The position numbers and the translations under genes were made by a program. This document shows positions 7,220 to 15,084 of a stretch of DNA of 35,722 nt, in pieces. Numbering within the stretch: the first letter of the stretch is position 1; each line of letters opens with the position of its first letter. Source of the DNA: Celeribacter halophilus (GTDB lineage: Bacteria > Pseudomonadota > Alphaproteobacteria > Rhodobacterales > Rhodobacteraceae); contig NZ_FORY01000022.1 in NCBI RefSeq assembly GCF_900114135.1, forward strand, positions 1 to 35,722, read 5' to 3'. Under the pieces are notes generated by a model, which worked only from the letters and a program-made list of their open reading frames with translations, did not search any database and was not told the DNA's origin.

Positions 7220-7762
7220 TTACAGGCCTGACGCCAGACTGGTGGACGCGGACTGGGCCCCAATCAGGAGAGTCCACCAGAGCTTGCCATTGTCTTCCTG
7301 ATACCACGCAAAGCCGATGTCGGTCGCTTGCGGATCAAGAATGATGTCGCGCGTATCGCTTTGTTCCATCCATGCAGAGAGGGTTTCAAGCTCGGTCTCA
7401 TAGGTTTCCGAGATGTTTTCACCCAGCATGATTCCCGGATAGCCGGAGCGTGCCACGCGATCGAGCGGGGAGGAGCCGTCAGAGCCGAAATGCCAAGGCC
7501 GGTTCTGAACATGCATATCGCGGGAATGGGTTGCCGCGGCGGCATTCAGGTTTGCATTGAGCACAACCGGCGATACCCCCGCGGCAGAACGCAATGCGTT
7601 GATCGAATCGAGCATCCGGTATTGGATCTTGGCCTCATCTCTGGCGTGGATGCGATAGAGGCGGGGAAGCGGCTTACCGTCCGGACCGAGTTGATCGGTG
7701 GGCGCATCACACGCGGTCAGCCCGACCAGAGCCACGAAAAGAATAGCAATAATCCGGGACAT
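7220..7762 (-). CDS. CAP-domain (SCP/PR1-like) lipoprotein
   Basis: 180 residues. The signal peptide MSRIIAILFVALVGLTAC ends in a lipobox (LTAC, Cys18), so the protein should be lipid-anchored. The mature part is a CAP domain: LDSINALRSAAGVSPVVLN is the usual first helix, followed by THSRDM, the HFGSDGSSPLDRVARSGY segment and LGENI, with the conserved His and Glu of the CAP cavity. Bacterial members are secreted or envelope proteins of mostly unknown activity. It points leftward between two L,D-transpeptidase genes, 14 bases tail-to-tail from the first. Confidence 0.88.
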   Translation of the reverse strand: MSRIIAILFVALVGLTACDAPTDQLGPDGKPLPRLYRIHARDEAKIQYRMLDSINALRSAAGVSPVVLNANLNAAAATHSRDMHVQNRPWHFGSDGSSPLDRVARSGYPGIMLGENISETYETELETLSAWMEQSDTRDIILDPQATDIGFAWYQEDNGKLWWTLLIGAQSASTSLASGL

Positions 7763-7926
7763 TCCAGATACTCCATAAAAGTTACCGGGACGAGTTAAAC
7801 GCTTTGTCAGGCAGGATCAAATCATGATCGCGCTATTTTGTTGTGAACAATGGTTTGATTTGCGACCGCGACCATCGCGCCATATAAGTTAATATAGAGA
7901 CATCACATCATGACTGGCTATCTTCA

Positions 7927-8520
7927 ATGAGTAAGACAACTGTTTCCAAGGTTTCCCGCCGCGCCTTTATGGCAGGCTCTACGGCGCTGCTCGCGCAGCC
8001 GGTTTTGGCACAAACGGAAGGCACAACAGAGTTGGAGAGTGATATTTCGACGATGGTGCGTCGGAATATTTCGAGTTTTCGCTCGCTGAACTGGCAGCCC
8101 TATTTCAGCAATCTGAAAAACGGCGCGATTCTGGTCGACACCACATCGCGCGCGCTACATTTCTGGAGCGAGGACGAGAGCATCTATAAACTCTACCCCA
8201 CATCGGTGCCTTTGTCCGAAGACCTTACCCGTCGCGGCAGAACCTCTGTCATACGCAAGGTTGAGGGGCCGAGCTGGGCGCCGACGCCATCCATGAAGAA
8301 ACGTAATCCCGAGTGGCCTGATTTTGTCGGGCCCGGTCCGAATAACCCGCTGGGCACCCATGCGCTTTATCTCTCGTGGCAATATTATCGAATCCACGGC
8401 ACCCATGACACGCGTAAAATCGGGCGGCGCTCATCGAACGGCTGCATCGGTCTTTACAATGAACATATTGCAGAACTGTTCAAACTGGCTAAGGTCGGCA
8501 CCCAAGTGTTGCTAATTTGA
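7927..8520 (+). CDS. Exported L,D-transpeptidase (ErfK/YbiS-YkuD) family protein
   Basis: 197 residues. It starts with a probable twin-arginine signal peptide (SRRAFMAGSTALLAQPVLA, cut near residue 28). The YkuD domain holds GTHALYL, the catalytic-site His in RIHGTHD (about residue 156), and SSNGCIGL with the nucleophile Cys near 172. This is the canonical H...S-x-G-C arrangement of periplasmic L,D-transpeptidases that cross-link peptidoglycan. It differs enough from the protein at 6705-7205 that it is not a recent tandem copy. It is divergent from the CAP lipoprotein gene with 164 bases between starts. Confidence 0.9.
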   Translation: MSKTTVSKVSRRAFMAGSTALLAQPVLAQTEGTTELESDISTMVRRNISSFRSLNWQPYFSNLKNGAILVDTTSRALHFWSEDESIYKLYPTSVPLSEDLTRRGRTSVIRKVEGPSWAPTPSMKKRNPEWPDFVGPGPNNPLGTHALYLSWQYYRIHGTHDTRKIGRRSSNGCIGLYNEHIAELFKLAKVGTQVLLI

Positions 8521-8560
8521 CGACAAACCCTAAGAAAACCGTTTCCCCTAAGCAGGGTAA

Positions 8561-8589
8561 TTGATTTTATAACGGTTTAGATTCTATAG
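8561..8589 (+). promoter_or_regulatory. Possible sigma-70-type promoter for the 61-residue protein
   Basis: TTGATT at 8561-8566 and CTATAG at 8584-8589 are separated by 17 bases. Transcription would start near 8596, about 45 bases before the ATG. Confidence 0.4.
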
Positions 8590-8640
8590 CTTCACTGTGT
8601 AACAAACCTGCCCTCGTTGTGGGGTTCAAGGAGGATTAAA

Positions 8641-8826
8641 ATGAAAAAACTCGCTGCTGCTGCCGTATTCGCTCTTGCTGGCACCGCTTCTTTTGCTGGT
8701 GGCTACTCTGAGCCGGTCATCGAAGCTCCGGTTATCGTTGAAGAAACTTCTTCTTCTTCTGCCGGTGGTTACGTTGTACCGCTTCTGATCCTGGCACTCG
8801 TTGCTGCGGCTGTTGCTGCTGACTAA
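8641..8826 (+). CDS. Small exported protein with C-terminal hydrophobic segment, function unknown
   Basis: 61 residues. A typical signal peptide MKKLAAAAVFALAGTASFA is probably cut after A19, leaving a mature protein of about 42 residues. The mature part has an acidic segment (GGYSEPVIEAPVIVEE), a serine-glycine linker (TSSSSAGGY) and a hydrophobic C-terminus PLLILALVAAAVAAD. An AAGGAGG ribosome binding site 6 bases before the ATG, a promoter-like element and a dedicated terminator suggest a monocistronic, well-translated gene. Small proteins next to hemH in this group are sometimes labelled ferrochelatase (from memory). Nothing in this sequence supports that: it has no ferrochelatase domain. 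It could be an envelope-anchored peptide. Confidence 0.75.
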   Translation: MKKLAAAAVFALAGTASFAGGYSEPVIEAPVIVEETSSSSAGGYVVPLLILALVAAAVAAD

Positions 8827-8851
8827 TTGTCAGTTTGACAACATAGAATTA

Positions 8852-8879
8852 AAAAGGGCGGCTCTTGGGCCGCCCTTTT
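8852..8879 (+). terminator. Bidirectional intrinsic terminator
   Basis: An 11-base perfect stem AAAAGGGCGGC/GCCGCCCTTTT with a 6-base loop. The T-run falls on either strand, so it can end both the rightward small gene and the leftward hemH transcript. Confidence 0.85.
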
Positions 8880-8897
8880 CATTTGGATGAAGGGATT

Positions 8898-9983
8898 TCA
8901 AACCCAGCCGGAAAGATTCCTTTTGATCTGACCGAGCAGAGCCTCGATATGCAGAGGGTCGGCATTGAGGCAGGGAATGTAGAGGAAGTCCTCGCCGCCT
9001 GCGTGTTCAAAACTCTCTTTGATCTCTTCATTGATCTCTTCGAGTGTTTCGATGCAATCCGCCGAAAAAGCAGGCGCGCAAACTGCGATGCTTTTGTTTC
9101 CCTTCTCCGCCTGACGCGCAACTTCCTCAACAGTGTAGGGCTGAAGCCATTCTTCCGGCCCGAATTTCGACTGGAAGGTTGTCATGATCTGCGTGTCATC
9201 CCAGCCCAACCGTTCCTTGAGCAGGCGTGTCGTTTTCTGACATTGGCAATGATAGGGATCGCCGCCCTCTTTGAGGTAGCGTTCCGGCAGGCCGTGGTAG
9301 GAGCAAATCAGAATATCCGGCTTTTTCCCGGCGGCGGCATAGGCGCGTTCGACGGACTGCGCGAGCGCTTCGACATAGGTCGGATCATCGAAATAGGGCG
9401 GAACGGTCCGGCTTGCCGGCTGCCAGTTTTCGTCCATGAGAGCACGGAAAAATTCGTCATTCGCGGTGGCGGTCGTCGCTCCGGCGTATTGCGGATAAAG
9501 CGGGAAGAACAGGATTTTTGTGCACCCTTCCGCGACCAGTTTTTCGACTTTCGATTTTGTCGAGGGATTCCCGTAGCGCATACAGTAATCGACCATGATC
9601 CGATCCCCGAATTCGGCTTTCAGACCTTTCTCAATCGCGGCGACCTGATCCTTGGTGATGGTCATCAAGGGGCTTTCATTGGCCTCATTGTTCCAAATGG
9701 TCTTGTAGGCCGCACCGGATTTGAACGGACGAATCGACAAGACGATCCCTTGCAGAATCGGTTGCCATTTCCATCGCGGATAGTCGATGACGCGTTTGTC
9801 GGAGAGAAATTCGCTCAAATAGCGGCGCATGGACCAATAGTCCGTTGCATCAGGTGTCCCGAGGTTCGAGAGAAGCACACCGATTTTTTCGCTTGGAATC
9901 TTTGCGTGGTCTTTTGGCGCATGTGCCGGACATGTTGCGTCTGCGGCGTCTGTGTTCAGACGCGAGGGCTTCATTTGTCCCAT
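8898..9983 (-). CDS. hemH: Ferrochelatase
   Basis: 361 residues. Ferrochelatase inserts Fe2+ into protoporphyrin IX, the last step of protoheme synthesis. Family motifs are clear: VLLSNLGTPD near the N-terminus, FFPLYPQYAGATT, the active-site His in ICSYHGLPERY, and the Glu-containing VCAPAFSADCIETLEEI. Several cysteines lie in the C-terminal half (CQCQ, VCAP, ADC), so an iron-sulfur cluster, known in some bacterial ferrochelatases, is possible but not shown. The start at 9983 has AAGGA 7 bases upstream; an in-frame ATG three codons later is an alternative. It ends at the shared terminator. Confidence 0.95.
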   Translation of the reverse strand: MGQMKPSRLNTDAADATCPAHAPKDHAKIPSEKIGVLLSNLGTPDATDYWSMRRYLSEFLSDKRVIDYPRWKWQPILQGIVLSIRPFKSGAAYKTIWNNEANESPLMTITKDQVAAIEKGLKAEFGDRIMVDYCMRYGNPSTKSKVEKLVAEGCTKILFFPLYPQYAGATTATANDEFFRALMDENWQPASRTVPPYFDDPTYVEALAQSVERAYAAAGKKPDILICSYHGLPERYLKEGGDPYHCQCQKTTRLLKERLGWDDTQIMTTFQSKFGPEEWLQPYTVEEVARQAEKGNKSIAVCAPAFSADCIETLEEINEEIKESFEHAGGEDFLYIPCLNADPLHIEALLGQIKRNLSGWV

Positions 9984-10043
9984 GTTTTCATCCTTATTAT
10001 ATCTGGCTTTAGGCTTAGAGCGCTTTCGTTGCGGGTCAAGCTG

Positions 10044-10865
10044 TCACTCGGGGAGTTTGATTTCCTTGGTCCGCAGCGCATCGGCCAGACTCATCTTGGC
10101 CGACCCCGGCATAAGAGGTTTCGGTTGGCTGGCATCCGGTGCCCAACCGGTCAGGAACACCAGATCAAAAGAGGCGATCAGGCGGTCGTTCTCGGAGAAG
10201 TGTTCCCTGTAAAGTTGTTCAGTGGCCTCAAACAGAGCTTTTCCGCTGTAATCCTTTTTGCGAGCGGAGAGGGCATTACTTTCTCCCATAGCGCGTAGGT
10301 CGGCGGCCATGCGTGCAAGAGACGGATAGGCTACTTTGCGCTGGCTTTTGTCTGCCACAGGCAATGCAAAGGAGGCGCGTTGCAACAGCGTCCCAAGCTC
10401 GCGCAATTCCCCCATCGGCAAGACTCTGGGAGAGAGCCCGCCAGTTACCATGCTTTCCGCCTGACCAAGACATGCACGCAATTCGTTGAGTGTCTGATCC
10501 CCCAGAAAGACCGCCAGCATCAGGCCGTCCGGCTTCAATGCGCGGTTGCATTGGATCAACTGACCGACCGGATCATTGGCCCAGTGAAGGCTCATCGCAT
10601 GGATCACCAGATCGTGCGCCCCTTCTTTCAGATTTAACAGATCATCATCGGGCACAATCGTGGCGTCGGGAAACCACTTGGCCCAGATTTCCGGAAAACC
10701 GGTGACAATGGCGGGAGCCGTAAACGATTTATTAACCATGGAGAGCCGATCTTCGATCTCGAAACGGGCTTCATCATGCAAAAAGAAATCTCCGGCCATT
10801 TGAACGGCACGACGGCGATTTCGGGCCAATTGATCCCGATCGACCAAAGGGGCAGTGTTCGACAT
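10044..10865 (-). CDS. SAM-dependent methyltransferase, NDUFAF5/BioC-like
   Basis: 273 residues. Features typical of this methyltransferase group are VPDDDLLNLKEGAHDLVIHAMSLHWANDPVG (the acidic loop and the SLHWVND-like motif) and LKPDGLMLAVFLGD. The first SAM-binding glycine motif is poorly conserved: the region APAIVTGFPEIW replaces a clear DxGxGxG. The closest known relatives are bacterial counterparts of NDUFAF5, a complex I assembly factor that hydroxylates an arginine; BioC is another relative. The frame is open to 11024, but ATG 10865 with AGGA upstream avoids running into comF. It is divergent from comF with 58 bases between starts. Confidence 0.8.
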   Translation of the reverse strand: MSNTAPLVDRDQLARNRRRAVQMAGDFFLHDEARFEIEDRLSMVNKSFTAPAIVTGFPEIWAKWFPDATIVPDDDLLNLKEGAHDLVIHAMSLHWANDPVGQLIQCNRALKPDGLMLAVFLGDQTLNELRACLGQAESMVTGGLSPRVLPMGELRELGTLLQRASFALPVADKSQRKVAYPSLARMAADLRAMGESNALSARKKDYSGKALFEATEQLYREHFSENDRLIASFDLVFLTGWAPDASQPKPLMPGSAKMSLADALRTKEIKLPE

Positions 10866-10923
10866 GGCTGGTTGTCCTGAAATGGCTGTGAACGTAGGCG
10901 CAATGTAGGAAGTTGAGCGGAGA

Positions 10924-11637
10924 ATGCAAAGGCTAGGCAAGCTGATATACCCTGCACAATGTCTCACCTGCGACGAAATGATCGAGGTGACGCGGGGTTT
11001 ATGTCCGACGTGCTGGTCGGACACGCCGTTTATCGTCGATCACCCGTGTGAGGCTTGCGGGCGGCCTTTGATCGGCGAGGCGCAGGAGGGCGATCTCTGC
11101 GACGATTGTCGGGCGCATCCGCGTGTGTGGGATCGGGGACGGGCGGTGATGCTCTATTCCGGCAATGCGCGTTCTATCGTGCTGCGTTTCAAACATGGTG
11201 ACCGGACGGATCTGGCCTATTCGGCGGGGGTTTGGCTGGCAAATGCAGCGGCACCACTGATTGTGCCGGAGATGGTGATCGCGCCTGTGCCCTTGCATTG
11301 GTTCCGTCTTTTGAGGCGGCGGTATAATCAGGCAGCCTTGCTCGCCGCGCGTGTGGCGAAAATCCATAAGCTGACCTATGTGCCAGGCCTCCTCAAACGC
11401 CCAAGTGCAACGCGCACCCTTGATGGCATGACTGCGGAACAGAGGCGCGAAACCGTGGCGGGAAGTATTCGTCTGACAGAGAAACGCGCCGTTAAAGTCC
11501 AAGGAAAAAGGGTTCTTTTGATCGACGACGTGATGACCACTGGGGCGACACTTACGCAATGTGCGCAGGCCTGTCTCGACGCAGGCGCACAGGGTGTTGA
11601 TGTTGCTGTGCTGGCGCGCGTGGACAGAGAGGGTTAA
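10924..11637 (+). CDS. ComF family phosphoribosyltransferase-like protein
   Basis: 237 residues. The N-terminus has paired cysteines likely to bind zinc (CLTC, CPTCW, CEACGRPL, CDDC). The C-terminal half is a type I phosphoribosyltransferase fold with the PRPP loop VLLIDDVMTTGATL (about residues 196-209). The family includes ComF/GntX, linked to DNA uptake or use of external DNA, but without a proven reaction in this lineage. No other competence gene is in the window. It is the first gene of a rightward run, 35 bases before grxC. Confidence 0.88.
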   Translation: MQRLGKLIYPAQCLTCDEMIEVTRGLCPTCWSDTPFIVDHPCEACGRPLIGEAQEGDLCDDCRAHPRVWDRGRAVMLYSGNARSIVLRFKHGDRTDLAYSAGVWLANAAAPLIVPEMVIAPVPLHWFRLLRRRYNQAALLAARVAKIHKLTYVPGLLKRPSATRTLDGMTAEQRRETVAGSIRLTEKRAVKVQGKRVLLIDDVMTTGATLTQCAQACLDAGAQGVDVAVLARVDREG

Positions 11638-11672
11638 ATCCTTATAGTCGCCGAAAGATCAAAGGAATTCCC

Positions 11673-11930
11673 ATGCAACTCGTCACGCTCTACACCACTC
11701 CGATTTGTCCCTTTTGTATTGCCGCCAAACGGCTGCTCGATTCAAAAGGTGTTTCTTACACCGATATTGATGTCATGCGCGATCCGTCGCGTCGCAAGGA
11801 AATGATGCAAAAGGCCAATGGCGGCCATACTGTGCCACAGATTTTCATCGGTGAGACCCATGTTGGCGGTTGCGATGAGCTTCATGCATTGGAGCGTGCG
11901 GGCAAGCTTGACGCTTTGTTGGCAGGTTAA
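11673..11930 (+). CDS. grxC: Glutaredoxin 3
   Basis: 85 residues, the normal length for class I glutaredoxins. The redox motif CPFC (residues 12-15) follows YTTPI, and TVPQIFIGETHVGGCDEL carries the cis-proline and glutathione-binding GG-C-D. It reduces disulfides and glutathione mixed disulfides in the cytoplasm. AAAGGAATTCCC precedes the ATG. It lies between comF and a nitrilase-family gene, 3 bases before the latter. Confidence 0.95.
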   Translation: MQLVTLYTTPICPFCIAAKRLLDSKGVSYTDIDVMRDPSRRKEMMQKANGGHTVPQIFIGETHVGGCDELHALERAGKLDALLAG

Positions 11931-11933
11931 GCC

Positions 11934-12770
11934 ATGACCCGAGTTGGCCTTGTTACCCTGAATTCAAGCGATGATCCGTTGGCGAATTTGCCTGTGACGC
12001 TGGACTATGTGAACGCAGCGGCAGATGCGGGCGCAGAGATTGTCATGACACCGGAAGTCACGAATTGCGTCTCCTCTTCCCGTGCGCATCAGGAAGAGGT
12101 CTTGTGCCACGAGGCCGATGATCCGACGCTGAAAGCGCTGCGAGAGGCGGCGCGTTTGCGTGGTGTCTGGATTTTGATTGGGTCTGTGGGGCTGAAAACG
12201 GATGATCCTGACGGGCGCTTTGCCAACCGGTCTTTTCTGATCGACCCTCAAGGCGAGATCAAAGCGCGATATGACAAGATTCACATGTTCGATGTGGATG
12301 TCAGCGAGACGGAGCGCTACCGCGAGTCGGATGGTTACAGGCCAGGGAAAAAGGCGGTTGTTGCCGCGACGCCTTTCGGCAAGATCGGGATGACGATCTG
12401 TTACGACCTGCGTTTCCCGCATTTGCATCGGACACTGGCCAAGGCCGGTGCCGAAATTATCACACAGCCGGCGGCTTTTACGGCCGTGACCGGTGAAGCG
12501 CATTGGCATAGCCTGCTGCGCGCGCGTGCGATTGAAACCGGATGCTTTGTGCTGGCGCCTGCCCAGACGGGCCATCATCGTGAAAAGGTGGACACCGACC
12601 GCCGGACCTATGGCCATTCTCTGGCCGTCTCCCCTTGGGGGGAGGTTCTGTATGATGGCGGTGTCGAGCCGGGTTGGGGTCTTGTCGAGCTTGATCTGGG
12701 TGAGGTTGAAAAGGCACGAAAACGCATTCCGGCTCTGTTGCATGACCGCGACTTCGAGGTTCTCTCATGA
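11934..12770 (+). CDS. Carbon-nitrogen hydrolase, Nit1-like (deaminated glutathione amidase-like)
   Basis: 278 residues. The nitrilase-superfamily triad is visible: Glu in TPEVTN (about 41), Lys in RYDKIHMFDVD (about 116) and Cys in MTICYDLRFPHL (about 156). The segment KIHMFDVDVSE and the QPAAFTAVTGEAHWHSLLRARAIE block are those of the Nit1 branch, whose members hydrolyse deaminated glutathione, a side product of transaminases. This assignment is by family resemblance. The gene sits 3 bases after grxC, which also concerns glutathione. Its stop overlaps the start of marR (ATGA). Confidence 0.88.
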   Translation: MTRVGLVTLNSSDDPLANLPVTLDYVNAAADAGAEIVMTPEVTNCVSSSRAHQEEVLCHEADDPTLKALREAARLRGVWILIGSVGLKTDDPDGRFANRSFLIDPQGEIKARYDKIHMFDVDVSETERYRESDGYRPGKKAVVAATPFGKIGMTICYDLRFPHLHRTLAKAGAEIITQPAAFTAVTGEAHWHSLLRARAIETGCFVLAPAQTGHHREKVDTDRRTYGHSLAVSPWGEVLYDGGVEPGWGLVELDLGEVEKARKRIPALLHDRDFEVLS

Positions 12771-13216
12771 TGGAGAAAGCCAATAACGATGCTTTGTCCG
12801 TCGCCCTGTTTTCCGAGATTTTCATGGCGGATCAGTTGGCGCGGAACCGGTTGACCAAAGCTTTGCCAAAGGGCATGGAAATCAGCCATTTTTCCGTACT
12901 CAACCATTTGGCGCGGGCAAATGACGAGCGTTCTCCGGCACAGCTTGCGCGTGCGTTTCATGTGACACGCGGCGCTATGACCAACACGTTGAACAAGTTG
13001 GAATGGGCAGGCCATGTCCATATCCGTCCTGACTGGGACGATGCGCGGCGCAAGTTTGTCTCGATCTCGCCTTCGGGCCGCGCAGCGCGGGATGCGGCTT
13101 TAGCTGCGATCGCACCGATTCTCTCCGAGATTGTCGAGGCCATCGGCATCGAGCGCGTGAAGGCGGCTTTGCCTGTCTTGCGCGAAATGCGCATCCGCCT
13201 TGAGGACGAAAATTAA
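12767..13216 (+). CDS. MarR family transcriptional regulator
   Basis: 149 residues. A winged helix-turn-helix of MarR type spans about residues 35-110: ISHFSVLNHLARANDERSPAQLARAFHVTRGAMTNTLNKLEWAGHV, then the basic wing with DWDDARRKFVSISPSGR. Helices at both ends would form the dimer interface. It overlaps the nitrilase gene by 4 bases (ATGA; a second ATG follows at 12770), so it is co-transcribed with grxC and the amidase and may control that operon. The ligand is unknown. It converges with ubiG 47 bases away. Confidence 0.9.
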   Translation: MMEKANNDALSVALFSEIFMADQLARNRLTKALPKGMEISHFSVLNHLARANDERSPAQLARAFHVTRGAMTNTLNKLEWAGHVHIRPDWDDARRKFVSISPSGRAARDAALAAIAPILSEIVEAIGIERVKAALPVLREMRIRLEDEN

Positions 13217-13263
13217 CTTTCCAAATTAACCCGCCTAGAGCGCCCGTGTGATGCGCCAGCTAT

Positions 13264-14001
13264 TTATTCCGGTTTCACCGACGCGGTCACATAGTTCACC
13301 GACAGATCACGCGCAGAGGTCGACCATGTCCAAAGCACGGGATTGAAGACAAACCCTTTGCGATCCACTGGCGTCAGGCCAGCCTTTGAAATCAGGTCAA
13401 ACAGCTCATCCGGAGTAATGAATTTTTTCCATTCATGTGTTCCGCGCGGTAGCCAGCGCATCACGACCTCGGCCCCAAGAATCGCCATCGCATAGCTCTT
13501 CGGATTGCGGTTGATCGTGGAGCAGAGCATGAGCCCGCCCAGTTTCAGAAGCTGCTGACAGGCGGTCAGATAGGCTTGTGGATCGGCGACATGCTCGACC
13601 ACTTCCATGTTGAGCACCACGTCGAATTGCTCGCCCGCTTCGGCCAGCGCCTCGGCGGTGGTGTGGCGGTAGTCGATGTCGAGGCCGGATTTTTCGGCAT
13701 GGATTCGTGCGACGGGCAGGTTGCCTTCGGCAGCATCGGCCCCCACGACCGTCGCACCAAGCCGTGCCATCGGTTCGGACAGCAATCCGCCACCACAGCC
13801 GATGTCCAGAAGACGCAGCCCTTTGAACGGCAATTCGGAGGCCAGATCCCGTCCGAATTCAGCGGCGATTTGTGTTGTGATATAGTCGAGTCGCACCGGA
13901 TTCATCATGTGCAACGGCTTGAACTTTCCGGTCGGATCCCACCATTCGGCTGCCATTGCTTCAAACTTTGCGACCTCTTGGGGGTCAATGGTGGTTTGCA
14001 T
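13264..14001 (-). CDS. ubiG: Bifunctional 3-demethylubiquinone/2-polyprenyl-6-hydroxyphenol O-methyltransferase
   Basis: 245 residues. UbiG methylates two hydroxyl groups during ubiquinone synthesis. The N-terminus ([34 protein letters not shown]) is a UbiG signature. SAM motif I is [20 protein letters not shown], followed by VVGADAA and NMEVVEHV. A frame starting at 14022 exists, but ATG 14001 has a near-perfect AAGGAGG 5 bases upstream and matches family N-termini. It is divergent from the aminopeptidase gene with 68 bases between starts. Confidence 0.95.
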   Translation of the reverse strand: MQTTIDPQEVAKFEAMAAEWWDPTGKFKPLHMMNPVRLDYITTQIAAEFGRDLASELPFKGLRLLDIGCGGGLLSEPMARLGATVVGADAAEGNLPVARIHAEKSGLDIDYRHTTAEALAEAGEQFDVVLNMEVVEHVADPQAYLTACQQLLKLGGLMLCSTINRNPKSYAMAILGAEVVMRWLPRGTHEWKKFITPDELFDLISKAGLTPVDRKGFVFNPVLWTWSTSARDLSVNYVTASVKPE

Positions 14002-14034
14002 GATCGCCTCCTTCATGTTCAAATCCGTCCGCCG

Positions 14035-14051
14035 GGACTAACTTCTAGTCC
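14035..14051. promoter_or_regulatory. Inverted repeat between ubiG and the aminopeptidase gene
   Basis: GGACTA-ACTTC-TAGTCC, just upstream of a TATATA box (14055-14060) that could be the -10 element of the rightward gene. It may be an operator, or chance. Confidence 0.3.
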
Positions 14052-14069
14052 GCTCTATATAGGATTTCC

Positions 14070-15047
14070 ATGGACAAGGTCTCAGGCCAAAAGAGCGCAT
14101 ATTCGTATCTCTACCCCCAAATCGCGGTCTATGACCACCAGATGTTGGAGGTTGGAGACGGCCATCAATTGTATGTCGAGCAAAGTGGCAACCCCGGAGG
14201 GATTCCTGTCGTCGTGCTGCACGGTGGTCCCGGTGGCGGGTCGAGCCCCTTTATGCGGCGGTATTTCGATCCGTCCAAATTCCGTATCATCCTGTTTGAC
14301 CAACGCGGCTGCGGAAGATCGCGTCCCTTTGCTTCGGTTGAAGCGAACACGACACAGCACCTCATTGCGGATATCGAGAAAATCAGACGAGAGCTCGGGA
14401 TTGAACGCTGGGTGGTTTTTGGCGGCAGTTGGGGGGCGACCTTGGGGCTGGCCTATACGCAAAGCTATCCCGAACGGGTGCTGCATTTGGTCCTGCGTGG
14501 CGTGTTCGCGGCGCGTCAAAGCGAACTGGATTGGTTCTATGCGGGAGGCGCGGGGCAATTCTGGCCCGATCTCTGGGCGGAATTTCGCGATGCGATTCCA
14601 CATGAAGAGCAGGATGATTTGATAAGCGCCTATCATCGGCGTTTGTTCAGCGGCAATCATCGTGAGGAAATCGCCTTCGGGCGTATATGGTCGCGCTGGG
14701 AAAATGCTTTGGCATCGATTTCATCGGATGGTGCTGTGGGGGAGCCTGCGCCGGAATATGCGCGGACCTTTGCGCGGATAGAGAATCACTATTTCTTCAA
14801 TAAGGCGTTTCTGGCGCATGACGGTCAGCTTTTGTCGGATGTGCCGCGGATGAAGGATGTGTCCGGCACCATTGTGCAGGGGCGATTCGATATGATCTGT
14901 CCTCCGACGACGGCCTATGAGTTGCACCGGCTATGGCCGAAATCGCAGCTGGTCATGGTGGGGCGCGCGGGCCATGCGCTGTCCGAGCCCGGAATTACGC
15001 AGGCTTTGGTCATGACAATGGACCGGATTGCGCGCGAAGCCGGATAG
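14070..15047 (+). CDS. pip: Prolyl aminopeptidase (proline iminopeptidase)
   Basis: 325 residues, an alpha/beta-hydrolase of peptidase family S33. Motifs in order are LHGGPGGG (oxyanion hole, about 50-57), FDQRGCGRS, the nucleophile elbow GGSWGATLGLAY (Ser about 120), GRFDMICPP (Asp) and GRAGHALSEP (His). It releases N-terminal proline from peptides in the cytoplasm. The N-terminus before the domain is short and no signal peptide is seen. AGGA lies 5 bases before the ATG. The rimP leader begins right after its stop. Confidence 0.93.
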   Translation: MDKVSGQKSAYSYLYPQIAVYDHQMLEVGDGHQLYVEQSGNPGGIPVVVLHGGPGGGSSPFMRRYFDPSKFRIILFDQRGCGRSRPFASVEANTTQHLIADIEKIRRELGIERWVVFGGSWGATLGLAYTQSYPERVLHLVLRGVFAARQSELDWFYAGGAGQFWPDLWAEFRDAIPHEEQDDLISAYHRRLFSGNHREEIAFGRIWSRWENALASISSDGAVGEPAPEYARTFARIENHYFFNKAFLAHDGQLLSDVPRMKDVSGTIVQGRFDMICPPTTAYELHRLWPKSQLVMVGRAGHALSEPGITQALVMTMDRIAREAG

Positions 15048-15050
15048 GGC

Positions 15051-15079
15051 TTGCGCCTCTTGGGTTTCGGGCGTATATG
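15051..15079 (+). promoter_or_regulatory. Putative promoter of the rimP-nusA-ylxR-infB operon
   Basis: TTGCGC (15051-15056), 17 bases, TATATG (15074-15079), beginning 3 bases after the pip stop codon. Transcription would start near 15085, some 120 bases before rimP. Confidence 0.45.
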
Positions 15080-15084
15080 CCTTG

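Noticed and set aside
8641-8826. Reading the 61-residue protein as a ferrochelatase
   Set aside because: It has none of the ferrochelatase motifs; the real hemH is next to it on the other strand.
13214-13230. TTAA-N9-TTAA resembling a CtrA cell-cycle site
   Set aside because: The expected spacing is 7 bases and the site lies between converging genes, not at a promoter.
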